Shown: positions 22,804 to 35,900 of the stretch, in pieces
Layout of the letters: each line of letters begins with the position of its first letter
Numbering within the stretch: the first letter of the stretch is position 1
Source: Hymenochaete sp. R1
Taxonomy: Eukaryota; Basidiomycota; Agaricomycetes; Hymenochaetales; Hymenochaetaceae
Assembly: GCA_019400425.1 (NCBI GenBank)
Contig: JAFREE010000150.1
Span: 1-58,288, forward strand
Length of the DNA: 58,288 nucleotides
Direction of reading: 5' to 3'
Made by a program: the position numbers and the translations under genes
Notes under the pieces: model-generated
Seen by the model: only the letters and a program-made list of their open reading frames with translations
Database searches by the model: none
Told to the model about the DNA's origin: nothing

Positions 22804-25800
22804 TCACAACCCCTTCCTCGACCCCCGATGCACCATCCACTCCTTCTGATCGAGGCCCGCAACTCTTATCTGGCCCCGCTGCATCTGCCTCCTCTCATCA
22901 TCCATCAACCTCACCGGGTTAATCTCATCGAACGCCTCCTGCTCCTCCACCGCGTCCATATCGTCCAACCAGCCTTCCGGCTCCGGTGCTCCTCCTCCTC
23001 CTCCCTCACCTTCTACGTCCTCGCCATCACCGTCACCGTCGACGTTCGGTAGCATCGGCAGAGGCGCGTTGTTATTCGTCGAGGGCGTCGAGACGGAGCG
23101 TGAGTCGCGTCCCCCGCATCCAGAATTCGACAACGTATCATTATCGTCCTGTCCATGCTCCTCATCCTCGTCGCCGTGCTCATTCAAGAACAATTCATCC
23201 GCCTCGTCAAATTCCAGTGGGACGCTCGGGATCCCGTTCGTCCCTCCCTCGTCTCTATCCGAACGCGGATTCAGTCCCGGCGATCTCACTTTCCGCAAGC
23301 TCCGACTAAGCCGTCCAAGTCCTTCGTTGACGCCCTCCGTTATACCCGACGCGACACTCCGGATTGGGATGGAGGCTTTGAATGAGCCTGGTCGGGTGCC
23401 GTTGGGAAGCATGGGGATGACGGGTGGCGACGAGCTTGAGTATTCCATGCCTGTGAAGATGGCGGATGAAAGGGGTTCGTCGAATGAGCGGCCAGAGTGG
23501 ACGTCGTGAGGGCTCGAAGCACCGCTGACGAACGACTCGCCGCCTCCTGCACCACCGCGTCCAGTTGAGAAAGGTCGAGCTTCGACTTCTTTGCGCACGT
23601 CGAGCTTGTCGCCCGGGATATCAAAGTGTAGGCGCCGAATGAGGGCGTGGTAGTCTTCTACTAAGGAGAAGAACGAGAATTGGTGGGAGAGGTATACTGA
23701 GCCCGGAAGAACAGCTGTCGACCTCGAGCTCGTCGAAAGCTCGAACTGGGCAAGCCACCTGTAATGATGTTCAATACCACGTTCCCAGATGCAAAGGAAC
23801 ACAATGCTTACTCAGCCTTGGAGATACTCCTTCTGTTCTCAGCTTCCTCGAGTAACAACGGTTCACTGACATCCAAGGACTTGGGATCTCTATTTAGCTT
23901 CCACGTCGCGACCGTCGTGTCCTTCCCCACCAGCTCTGTCGGTAGCTTCTCATTTAACTGAATAACCTGCGACGCCCCGGCAGCCGTGCCCGCCTTTGGG
24001 GGCGACATCCCCGACCTGCCCATGAATCCCATTCCAGGCAGCGAGATGCTCGTCGCAGTGGGTATCGGTAGCGACGACAAGAACGACATCCCCCCGTCGC
24101 CGACGATCCTCGTCGATAGTGTGATACGTCGTAAATGCAGCGACCCGTCGCTAGGGTCGAATATAAGGATATCTTGATAGTTGGTCGGCCGTTGGGGTAG
24201 CCGTGGTGATACAGATTGTGTACGTTGGTGTGTTGATGATAATGGTATAGAGGATGATACAGATGAGGGAGAAGATATAGTGTTGTGCATTGGGAGTAAT
24301 TTAGAAGGTAGGGAATCCGAGGAAGGAGAAAGGAATGTGAAAACTAGAGGGGCTGTATAATGTTCGCGCGTTAGGACCGTTGTTGATCGTAAGCGTAAGA
24401 TCGGAGGCATAGATGTAGACAGAGGCTGCTGCAGAGAATATACTTAGTTCACATGTAATCCAAAGACAAGAAAAACACCTACCATCTGGTCCACATTCTT
24501 CACCCTGCCTTCCATATGACTCGCCTCATCAGGCTTGCCCCCAAATGGGTTCGTAGCAAACAGATGAATCGTCCTTCTACGCGTGCTGATCCCCGTCCAC
24601 CTCCCATCGCGCGAGAACTTGAGCGCCTCAATGACACCCGCCGTCCTCCCCCGTCTCAAGTCATAAATATGCCACGTAGCAGACGCGGCCAACGCCTCCT
24701 TCCCAGCGGACGCTGTCGCCGTACTGTCGATACTCCCTGACGAGTCTTTCCTCGTCACGCCTGCACCTGCACCCAAGCCAGTCACCTTGTCTCGTTTGCT
24801 CTGCACGCTGCTGGCCAGTGCAGCAGTCCGAAGGATGCGTGAGCGAGGCTTGATGTGATAAACACGCACAATGCCACCATCGCCTGGTACGACGCCCAAA
24901 CCGGTACCGTCATCGGAGAATTTCAGACCAGCCACGATCTGACCGGTAAGCAACGCGAACTCCGCCAGCGTTTCTGGCCTCCCGCTCTCCTCGTCCAACA
25001 AGGGTTGTAAGTCTAATACGGTCACATGAGACGTCTCGTTCCGGGCCTCGTCAGAACCTGCGGAGGCCTCTTGAGCGTGGAACTTGGCGTCGCCTTCCGA
25101 CTTCGATCGATCCACGCGTGAAGAGGAGGACGCAGCAGGTGCACTCCGCGAGAAGAACTTCCGCAGTCCGCCAGATTCTGTAGTAGGGATAGTAGCACCC
25201 CTGTCTCCGCGCGCAGCAGAGTACGCAAGGCCACCCAGCGTCTTCATCCCGCTGAGCAACCCTCCCCCCACTTTCATAGCGGCGTTGCCCACGTCTGCTT
25301 GGGATACATTGATCGGGCCCAGTTGAAGGGCCGGAGACTGCGGTAAGGACATCCTTGGATAAATGTTCGTCAGTGTAGATGACTCGGGCGTCTGCGAAAC
25401 GGATGCGAAGGCGAGGAGGCGGGAGGAGAGGTCGAATACAGGATGCGGACGATCTTGTCGAGCGTCGTAAGATGTTTCTACAGTGTCTTCGGGGGTTCGG
25501 TATGTTACAGGACGAGAAAATATAGATAGCTGGCGCGCTTGGATTGTATGAAGAATGTTAAGGGTCCGAGAGCATAGTATGTGCAAGGAAGATGGTGAAA
25601 CAGTGCTCTGCAAATAAAGTAAGTCCACACACGCGCACGCAAGGAACGGAAAGGAAAAGCAATACTCACAACTACAATGAAGGAGTTACTTGCTTGAAAT
25701 GAAGAAACGGTAGCGCCGGAGAAATCAAGCCTCTTAACAATCTTGTGTGAGACTAGAGAATATGCCAATAAATATGATGAATCATGCTCCTCGACTCTGT

Positions 25801-27708
25801 AATGCATGCATCAGCGTTCATTCATCTTCAACATTGAAAAGAGGAAGAAAGAAACCATGGACGCACATAATACCAATCAACGGTCTATCCTTAGATAAGT
25901 CGTCCACGATGCCACGTCGCACGCTCGCACGAGGATCAGGCAACACACTGCATCCCACAACCGCACCAGACATGCGTCGATTCAAAATCTCAGTGACGTT
26001 CCCCAGATGGGAAATGTTCCAAATTTGGATCCCGTTCTCATACCCAACTATCAACAACTGCTGTTCCCGCTGGTGTTGATGCGGGCCCCCGCCGCCGTTG
26101 CTGTAGGCAGGGGACCGCACAGTATCGAACGAGGCGAACACCACCTTGTCTTTAGCGGAGACTGTCGATGGGTAGTGCGTTATCTGGGCAGTTGCAGGAG
26201 GCGAAGGCATAAAGGAAGAGTCTTCGTCGGAATCGCTCGACCTAGGCGCCTGCGGAGTCACATCGAGTCGTGTTTGGTCATGCCCACGGTTCCTCTGCTT
26301 CTGCGCATACGTTCCCGTGCTCCTTCGCCTTGCTTCTTTCGCGTTCCCGCCTGTCGATCCACCCGTCACTGCTACTGCTACTGCGGTACTGCTACCTGGT
26401 GTCGTGCTTGAAGTGGGCGTGGTTTCAACGGGGTTGATGAAGCTGAGCCCACTGACGGTTACGTTTGAAATCCGGGGTGCCGCAAACGTAGACAAAGAGC
26501 CTCCAAAACCAGCCGTCTTTGTCTTGAGCTGCGGCGACGTCGGTAGCAACGCCTGGACGTTCTTGAGCTGCCTTGATAGAGTCGACGGTGATGTCGGGTT
26601 ACTAATCAAAAGTGAGGAAATGAAATGGCGAATGAAAGCATCATCAGCGGCTGCATTCCATGCGGGTAGACAACGGAAGAAAGGACAGAATGAAGAACAG
26701 TGCCATTTACCTCGGAGCTAAGATAGGAGCCCTCGACCGCCCTGACGACGTCGCTGGAGGGGGCGGGGAACGTGATACATTCACTGAGCGCGATGTCTCG
26801 GTCTGCCTCTTCGTAAGTGCGGCAGGTGCAGCAGGTGCGGGGACCATGATGTCAGCATCGTCACGACCAATTGACTCGTGCGCATCATCGCCATCGACTT
26901 CCCCAACGGTATTGCCAGCCTGGCCGACAAAGGGCTCCTCGTCCACCTCGCCGTTATCGTTCCAAAGACTTTGCGATTGCGAAGTCGGGACCGACTTGTG
27001 TCGATCGAGAGCATTGAACGGGTTGAATGCGAGGTCTACGGTGTTCCCGCCCTCTTCGTTCCAGTCATTCCAGTCCGCGCCTCTAAACCCACCACCAACA
27101 CCAGCACTATATCCGTTCCCTTCCTCCTTCCCAGACTCCACCGAGCTCTCTTCAAAGTCGAACAGACGCTGCTGTCGTAGATAAGAGTGATTGTGAGAAT
27201 GATCCGGAATGTCCTGAGGCGCCGACTCGTCAAACTGCCCAACAAAGCCATCCTCAATGACAGACAAAGGCGCCTCATGACGTCCAGTCCCAGCCTCCTC
27301 ATCCCCACTTCCACCTTCCACGACCTCCAACACAGGTACATCGTTGAACACCTGCGCCTGTGGCAGCTCATCCACAGCGCTAGCAGCCATAGCAGGCGAC
27401 GCAGCAAGCGTCCCCTTCACTCTCTGCTTGGCCTTATCCTTCTTACTTCTTTGTCCCTTATCCCCTTTCGTTGTCGTGTTCGCTGTCGTAGACGTGTTCT
27501 TATTCCCGTCCGTGGTCGCAGTCGTGGTCGTGGTATCGGTCGTAGTCGCGGCAGTCGCGGTTTGGTTCTGATCCACCTGTCCGTGTCCACCGGTTCCCCC
27601 ATTTCTACCCCCGTTCCCGTTCCCATTCCCGTACCCGTTGGCACGCTTCTTGGCTGATGATCCATGCTTCGGAGATGATGATGTGCGCGCGGGGGGCGTG
27701 TCGTTCAT
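22804..27708 (-). CDS. BCAS3-type WD40/beta-propeller protein (autophagy-related)
   Basis: Animal BCAS3 forms a beta-propeller that binds phosphoinositides and, with PHAF1, associates with forming autophagosomes; fungal members are little studied. The large minus-strand gene has few introns and I estimate about 1,500 residues. The N-terminal 330 or so residues are low complexity (runs of N/G and of T, acidic stretches). The propeller follows: VVFASFDTVRSPAY, LLIVGYENGIQIWNISHLGN and GIMCVHGFFLPLFN near 26160-25830. Then come LDFSGATVSSFQASNSFIVV near 25720, GLKFSDDGTGLGVVPGDGGI near 24920-24870 and ALKFSRDGRWTGISTRRRTI near 24610. A BCAS3-specific C-terminal domain includes LIFDPSDGSLHLRRITL near 24160. 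The acidic tail ends at 22804. The start is uncertain: the open frame extends upstream to about 27924 without an ATG, so I take the first in-frame ATG at 27708 (MNDTPPARTSSSPKHG). Confidence 0.8.
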
Positions 27709-29908
27709 GAACCTTGAAAACGGGGAACCTCCGGGGACGGAATCTGGGGGAGTACGAGATTTAGGTTCGGGTTCGGGTTCGGGTTCGTTCACCAGATCGA
27801 TTGATTGACGCTCGAAGAAGACCGGGAACGGAACGAACGGTGCTGGTGGGTCCTGGAATGCTGGAACACTGGAACGCTGTGACGGGCTGGGGGGTTGGGC
27901 GCTTGTGTGTAGTATGAAAGGCAAAGTGTAATAGTAAGATGACGAAGGGAAAAGGGGAGGGAGGCGACCAAAGATGAAAGGGATGGAAGGAGCGATAAGC
28001 TACCAGGCTACCGCGCGGAACGGGTGTGTGTTTGGCTCAAGTGACAAGTACCACTGGTCGCAAAGAGGGGGGGAGCTGTGTCCGTATCTGTGTCCGTGTC
28101 CGAGTAACGTAACTACCAAACCGACACTGATACGAAGAAAAACTCAGATAAACAAAGGAAACAAAGAAAAGTAAAGTATTAAGGTCGTCAAAGAAAATAC
28201 GAAAGCAAGAGAGACGAGTGTGGGTTGTGCGTTTGTGGGAGTGGCTGCTGAGGAGGCGAACTGAGCGAGATGGTCGTGGACGCCTGAAGAGAGAGGAGTC
28301 GGAGGTCGAGTCAGTCTGGTATGGGTTAGACGGCAGACGGCCCGGATAAGCTGCACTCGACGCATACGGCAACCTCAACCAACCCGCTCCTCCCACTGGT
28401 TCTAGTCTAGTCCCCCCCTAACTCGTCATGGCCCGGGTATCTCGTCTTCTAGCCTTGTCCTACAAATAATACTAATACCGGCCTTCTTCCCCCAAAAGTG
28501 TCTAAACCCCTAATGCTCATTCATAGTACTTACCAACCGAAGCCTTTATAATCAACCAAAGTGAAGCGCATACATGCCGATGTGCGCATACAAACAAACA
28601 TTGAAACAAGAGCAAGAGTCACAGTCGTTGACAAAAGATCCAGACCGGCTGATTCACCTCTTACGAAGGGTAGGTCAGAGCACCGGTCCCAATACTAATA
28701 CTAATACTAACAAGACTCGGACCCTCAGGCTTCTTTCCATTTTCCTCTCCATATCCATCCAACTTCTCAAACTAACTTGAAAAACACTCCATCCATCGAA
28801 TCAATAAATTTCTCGCAGACCAGACCAGTGTATACAAATATAATATCTCTTTCTCTTTCTTTCTTTCTTGGGAGGGGTAGGGAACGAGAAAAAGAAGGGA
28901 ACGAGAAGAAGGGAAAAAAAGGAAAGAAAAGAAAAACCAAATAACAGGAAACTTGAGGAGCTAGAGAGCTAGAGAGCGAGTAAGCGAGTGGGATGAGAGA
29001 AAAAACAAAACAAAATATAGATATTTCAGTTTCGTAGATATTGGGAAGCAGAAGTGGAAACGGAAGCAAGGTAAGGAGCGTGTGTACTTGGTTTGTTTGA
29101 GCCGTTGCTGTTGACGGAGCTATACGAGAAGCGAGAAGAAAAAGAGAGAAGCAAAAGAGAAAAAGAAAGTGTCTGTGAAACAAGATCCAAACCAAGTTGA
29201 GTCTCGAGCCTCGAGTCTCGAGGCGACGAAGAGGGAACGGGATGAGAAAAAAGAGGGGGAGGGAGAGAAGGGGGGGAGGCAGTAATAAAATTAAAATCGA
29301 AGAAGAGCTAAGTTAGTCTGTCTGGACGACGAGTAGGCAGGTAGGTGCGTAAGCATATGCATATGCCCAGAAAAAAAACGACACGAAAAACAGAAGGAAA
29401 GAAGTAAAAAAAGAGAAGAAGTGGGAGATATCGATATAGAATTGCGTGTACAGCGTTGGGTTTGGATTTGGATTAGGGTTTGGGATTTAGGGATGTGTGT
29501 GTGGTGTGGGTGGGTGTGGGTGCGGGTGTAGCGAGACGACGACGAGGATGAGGCATGGTATGCACGTGTGGGACGGTGATAGCGGGAGAAAAGAGAGAAG
29601 GAAGTACGAGGAGATGAATGATCCAATGCGAACGACGACGAGAACACAAAGCGCAAAAGAAAGCGAAAGGAGGGGTTTCTTTTTCACAAAAGCACACACG
29701 AAAAGAAAAGACTTTAAGAGAGGGTATGGGTAGGTTCTGGATCCAAAAAGTGTTCGTCAAAGTCAAAGTCAAAAGAGGAGAAGGGGAAGATGAAAAAACG
29801 AAACAAAGGGTGCCGAGTGTGGTGTGAGGTGAGGGAGCGTGTCCAGAAGACGGCGTACAGTGAACCTTTAACTCGACCGACGACCGACGGTTAACGTAGA
29901 CGAAACGA
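27709..29908. other. Long spacer: 5' region of BCAS3-like gene and 3' flank of the kinase gene
   Basis: About 2.2 kb between two minus-strand genes. It is rich in simple sequence: AATACT units near 28690-28708, purine-rich GA tracts from 28840 to 29280, and a GT-rich stretch near 29455-29530. No gene recognised. The end near 27.7-28.4 kb probably holds the BCAS3 promoter and leader, possibly with an unseen first exon. Confidence 0.45.
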
Positions 29909-32900
29909 TTACCGCGGCGACGCGAACCTCGACAACATCTTCTCCGCATTCTCCTTATACTTCTTCAACTTATTATTCCTCGGCCTCTCCCCTCCGTCCC
30001 TCCCATCCTTCCCCCCATCCACAGTAGGCACGTCCGTCGTCGACGTCGCCGCCGACGCCGAAACCGACATCACCTCCACACCAGCCCCGACACCACCACC
30101 GACACCAACACCCAAAACTCCATCCCCACCGCTCAACGACTGATCATCCGACGACCCCGGCGACCCAACACTCGTCGACGAGTCCCTACTCTTCAACGAC
30201 GGGCCCCCCGCCACACTCGTCTGGTTCGATGTCGACGGTGCCGGCGTCATCGACACGCTACTCGAGCCTCCTCCCCCCGCCGTCGTCATCACCGTCGACG
30301 TCGATGTCGAATTAGACGTGGAAGTAGAAGTAGAAGCGGAAGTGGAGGGAGCGTTCGACGAGGACTGTTTGATCGCTTTTGCGATCCCGTTCGACGATGC
30401 TGTTGGGGGCGGAGGCGCTGGCGAGCGGGCTCGGAGGAACGGTTTCGGGTTCCGTCTGAACGTCAACCCAGAGTTCCGGCCCCTCCTCTGCTGTTTCTCA
30501 GACGGCGACGGCGATCCCGCTCCCGCCGCCCCCACACCTTTCCCCTCCTTACTATCCTTCTCCGACGCAGAGACGCTCGACACCCCCGACGCGTTCCGTC
30601 TCTGGCCCACCAACATTGAAGCCGACGCTGACGCGGACGCCGCAGCCTTCGAAGGCGTGCTCGTCTTCCTGAACACCGCGAGCTTATACCGATCCACCAC
30701 CCCCCTCGCGAACAAACTCGTCCCTCCCCCGTTCTTCGCGCCATTCCGGTCTTCGGCCCCAGCAGGCAACGCCTCGATGAAGTCCCAATCGTCATCCTCG
30801 TCCGCGTCCGCGTCCCCATCCCGCTCCGTCTCGCCGTCCTCGTCCTCGTTGTCGTTGTCGTCGGCGGAGAGGTACTTGTCGAACGTCGGGATGCCTGATT
30901 TTTCTTTGCGCGAGCGCAGCCCGGTACGCGTGGGGAGGATATTGCGGGACGTCGTCGCTTTCGTTTTCGATTTTGCATTCGTTTTCGTAGGGATGTCCGC
31001 TGATAGACGGGACGGGATCGGAGACGTTGCTTGAGGCGTGACGGGCGTGCGAGGTGGAGACGCTGCCGCCGTCGCCATCGTCTCTTCTTTCGACTTCCGC
31101 TCTCGCTCGCTCGACTTTCTCGTCTCCTCATCATGAGCCGCCTCAGCGTCCAACGCCTCCGTCGCTGCAATCGCAGCGCGATGCAACGCCGCGATCTCCT
31201 CCGCAGGCGTCAACCCCGGCAACTCCGCCTTCCTCGCCTCAGGCGTCTTCGGTTCCTCTTCCTCCTCTTCCCCATCCTCTCCTTCCCGTTCCAGTCCCTC
31301 ACCCACAACACCCACTTCCTTCCGCCCCTCCACATCCTCCCCAAGATCCGCATTCGCCAACCTCCGAACATCCTCCTCCTCATCATCATCACCACTCTCC
31401 TCCTCCGTCCCCTCACCCTCATCCCCATCCGCCTCGTCGTCCTCAATAAGCACAGACTGCCTCCCCTTGAACGAATACCCATCAAACACGTCCAGCTCCT
31501 CTTCCGCCTCCTCCTCCCGAGGAGGCCTTGCAGAAGGGCTCCGCGAGTCCGCTGGCGTCCCAATCCCTATCCCCGTCCCATCCCCAACCGCATCCTCGCC
31601 ATCCGTCTTTTCGCTCGCTTCGCCCCGGTCATCTTCCGACTCGGTCCGTTCGGTCTCGTCAGCGATGACAGGCTCCATATCGAGGAACGTGTCGTCGAAG
31701 TTTTGGGTGTCGCTCGCGTTGAGAGGGTCGATGGGTGGGATGTACGGAGCTGGAGGTCGTTCGATTAGTCTGCGTGGCGAGGGTGTCAGAAAAAGACCGT
31801 TAGAGTCGACTCACGTATATAGCGTTTGTAGTAAACATGAGACCAGTCTCTGCAGATAAGAGTTCACCACGAATAAATCATCAACTTTTCAACAGAAAAA
31901 AAAACCGAAAAGACAAACATCATAGAGAAATACGGATGTCGTTTGATCCGAGGCTGTTTAATTCTGAGGGCGGGGTTCCGTTGAAGGAGCTAAGAGAGAG
32001 AGAAAGAGAAAAAAAAAGAAAGTTAGTGAAAGATAGAGGGTTTGCTGCTCCGAATCGAATCGAAGACACTCACCCCGCGGATGAGACTCTTCGTGTCTTG
32101 ATCCAACACCCTATCGTCCGGGAACTTCAACTCGTCCTGCAGCACACGCACATACATGTCCGAATGGTTGTTCGCCCAGAACGGTGTCTACCGACGCGCC
32201 GCGCCCCGCAAAGCCCGCAAAGAACGAAAAAAAAAATAGATGAGCATCACCCCCCAAACAATCATAAACCGCCCACGAAAACGACAAAAGCACTCACGAT
32301 ACCCGTCAACATCTCGAACAACATCGTCCCAAAGCTCCACCAGTCCACTTCGTAGCTGTACGGCTGTCCCTGGATCACCTCCGGCGCCAAATACTCCGCC
32401 GTCCCACAGAACGTCCCAGTCGTATCGTTCTGCTGTCCAATCGCCCAGCCCGATTTCGCCCCCGTCCCCGCCCCTACGCTCCCTCCCCCCTCCTCCGCCT
32501 TCATCCAATGCGGCAACGGCTGTTGTTGTTGCTGCGCATGAAAGTCCGCCCGACTCCCACTCGGCGTCGCCGGCGCCGTAATCAACCCTCCCCTCCTCGC
32601 AAACTCCTTACTCAGCCCAAAATCCGTCAACACAATATGCCCGTCCCCTCCAATCAATATATTCTCCGGCTTCAAGTCCCTATACACCACGCCCGCCATA
32701 TGGAGCCCATCCACGCCCTCCACGATCTCCGCGGCGTAGAACCTCGCGCGGTCCCGACCGAGTCGGCCCCAGCGCGCGAGCTGCGTGGCGAGGTCCCCAC
32801 CGGGGTGGAAGTCCATGACGAGGAAGAGGTGGTCACGGTCGTGGAACGACCACCAGAGGCGGACGACGAAGGGGTCTTTGGCTTCGTGCGCCATGCGTTT

Positions 32901-35900
32901 GAGGACGGCTTGTTCGGTGAGGGTGTGTTGGAGCTCTTGGTGTGCGAGTACGTGCCGTTTCATGATGGCTTTGAGGGCGTACAGGGCGGAGGACTTTTTG
33001 TGTCGGACGAGGAGGACTTTGCCGGCGCAGCCTTTGCCGAGGACGCGCATCATTTCGAAGTCGTCGATGATGACCTTTTTCGCGAGTTTGGGCGTGGAGG
33101 AGGAAGGCGTCGTCGTCGTCGTCGTTGTGCGGACTTTGCGAAGACCGGACTTGGACCGTTTCTTGCGCTGCTTCGCGTCAGTCGAAACGAACGAATCGTC
33201 GTCGTCAGCCGTCGTCGTCGTACTCTTCCCTTCCTCCACCTCCGTCTCCGTCCCCGTCTCCACCTGCGCCTCGCTCTCATACCCCACCGTCTCCTCTTCT
33301 TCCCCATCAAACCGCATCTGCTTGATAGCCTGCGCCTCGATAACGCGCGACATCCTCGACGCCTTATCCGGGTCTGCAGACTGCGAGCGCGGGATCCGAC
33401 TCGCCACAGACGCCCTCCTCGCACTCGCGCTCGCGCTGGTTTCGGTCGTCGGCGTCGAAAGCGCTTCACCCGGAAGCTCCATCGACGTGCGCGATACCGT
33501 ATCCGCAGGCTTGGGCGTCCCAGGCGGGTCGTCCTGTCCGTCCATTTCGGACTCATCGGCATCGGCATCGGCCTTCTCGATTTGTATGGACTCTCTCGTC
33601 GTTGTCGACGCCGTCGGCTTCTTCTTCACCCCCTCGCCGTTCTCGGCCGTCTTCGCGTCTTCTTCGTCCTCTTCCTTGATTCCGCCCATCTCTCCATTGA
33701 TATTCGTCGACTCATCCCTCTGCCTCTGCCTCTCCTCATCCACCTTATCTCCTACCTCCTCCTTCGTCTTCGTCTTCTCCTCCTCTTTTTCCTTCTCGCC
33801 CTCGCCCTCTTCCCCAACAGGCTCCTTCTCAAAATCCACCATCACAACCGACCCCACAAACGACACATCGTCCCTCATCTCGATCCTCCTCATCCTTCCC
33901 CCCGGCCCCGGCCCCGCCCCCATCCCAGAAAGATGCGCCGCAAGGTCGCTCCGCACCCTCTTCACAGCCCTCTCCACCCTCTCGCTGATCAAGTCGTCCG
34001 TGCGTACTCTGACGAAGCGCCTCCACGCCTTTGAACGTTTCAGCGCGGGGGAGTTCGAGAGAGCGGTTAGGTACGCTGCGAGGGCGGTGCTCGTCGCTGT
34101 CCCTCCTTCTGGGACGAGCGTGCTCCCGTTCCCGTTCGTATTTGTATTTGAGTTCGCGTTCACGGTCGAAACACCATCCCCACCATCCATCAAAGACATC
34201 GACCCCCCAAACGGATCCCAACTCTCCCCTTCCCTCACCTCCTTCGTCGCAAACGACCCCGAAACAGACAGCGCCGACGGGGCCAGAACCGAAGCGACGT
34301 TGCTCACTTGGCTATTCCGCGAGCTCGGCATCGACGGGGGAACCTTCATATTCGTATTCGTCTCCCTCGGCCTTTCCCGGTCGCGTTTATTCGGACCCGG
34401 CGACGCAAGCCTACTCAACGTATGCAAAAACGACGACTTGCGCTTCTTATCCACGCCAAAGGGACCGCCCTCGCTGGCGCCCGACTCGTCCACGGTGAGA
34501 AGCGGGAGGGGGACGTCCGGCAACGAATGCTCCGGGAGCGTCGCGCTGATCTTCCGGTTGAGCTCGATGATCTCCTGCGCTGTCCTCGTGAGCGTTAAGT
34601 GGTGGGTGGGTGCTGGTGGGAGGTGGGGCATTTGGGTTAGTACTGGGTTCGTATCCATATGATGGGGAAGAGGGAAGAAGAGAGGAAGGTGCTTATGAAT
34701 GGAACGGGTTTTTTTTCTTATAAAATGAAAAAAAAGTCCTTTAAAGTAAAGTCCAACGGAAGCGGGATTGGGGGGCAATGGATGGGGGTGAATGAATGAA
34801 AGAATGAATAAATGGGTAGATTACGTAAGGATGTTGTGTCGGTGTAAAAGTGGGAAGTAAGTTAAGTAACAGGGATCGATCGTGTGCCCTAAAAGTCACA
34901 GCGCGCAGGGAAAAATGAAATGCAGAGCACAGTGCACAGTGCACGGAGCGCGACAAACTACATAACCGCAGGGACGAGCTAGGAAATTCAGACAAGCTCG
35001 GGTATGCTCCGCCGTATGTGTGTCTATGTACGTGCATCGCCGATAGCGATAGCCTAGCCCTAGCGCAGCGCTGAGGCTCTGACCCAAGCCCAAGCCTCAT
35101 CACACACGTACATGTACAGCAAACCCCCACGAAAAGCCAAAAAAAACTTTCACAGCAAGAGGAAAAAAAAAAGGAAACGCAAAAAGAAATGGGACAGCGC
35201 ATTCAAACTCGAAAAAACTCACTTTTGATATACACGCTAAACTGATTCTTGTCATACGGGCTCTCCGCGACGCTGACGCTCCAGGGCCCGTCCTGCGCCT
35301 CCAGGCGCGCGAGCTTCTTGCGCCCCGCGCGCTCGTGCAGCATGTCTGTCTTGGTCATCTTCTTGGGCTTCTTGGGGTTGGGGTTGGGTTTTTGGAGCTG
35401 CTGCTGTTGGTGGTGTTGGTGGTGCTGTGATGGGCGCACGAGACCGAGACGCTTTTCGGGCGAGTTTAGATCGATGGTGATGGGGAGGGGGTCGTACGAG
35501 TTTAAGTTTGCGTTTGAGCCCGTGTTGGCGTTCACGTTCACGTTCGACCTTGTGTCTGTGTCTGTGTTTATCGACGCTCCTCGCCTTGGGGTAACAGACG
35601 ACACAGGAGTCCTAGCAGAAGTACTAGTAGTGACGAAGTCGTCGGTTGACCGTTGCGTCGTCGGCACAGGTGAAGGTGAAAACGAGTGTGACGAGGACGA
35701 CGAAGGTTGGAAGAAGCCTAAATCGGATAGGCTAGCGCGTTCGTGCTGCTGGTGACGTTTCTTCTGGCGACCGGAGCTGGAGGAAAGCGAATGGGCGTGG
35801 ACGTGGGCGGGAGAAGAGGAGCGTACGTTTGTGTCTTCGTCTAGGGGACCGGGAGCGGGTTGATCGTTGACGTTGTGGTGGATGTGGATGGGCGCGGGGG

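Noticed and set aside
29455..29500. TTAGGG-like units (TTAGGGTTTGGGATTTAGGG) suggesting an interstitial telomere
   Set aside because: Only two scattered units inside a general GT-rich tract; no tandem array, and housekeeping genes lie on both sides.
30318..31768. Plus-strand frames of 238-245 codons opposite the kinase tail
   Set aside because: Same cause: the acidic, Ser-rich kinase tail on the minus strand gives open mirror frames. No conserved motif.
32508..34662. Very long plus-strand open frames (508 and 625 codons) opposite the kinase exon
   Set aside because: They are antisense shadows: the kinase strand is GC-rich and low in complexity, which removes stops from the opposite strand. 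Their translations are Arg/Ser runs without domains, while the minus strand encodes clear kinase motifs.
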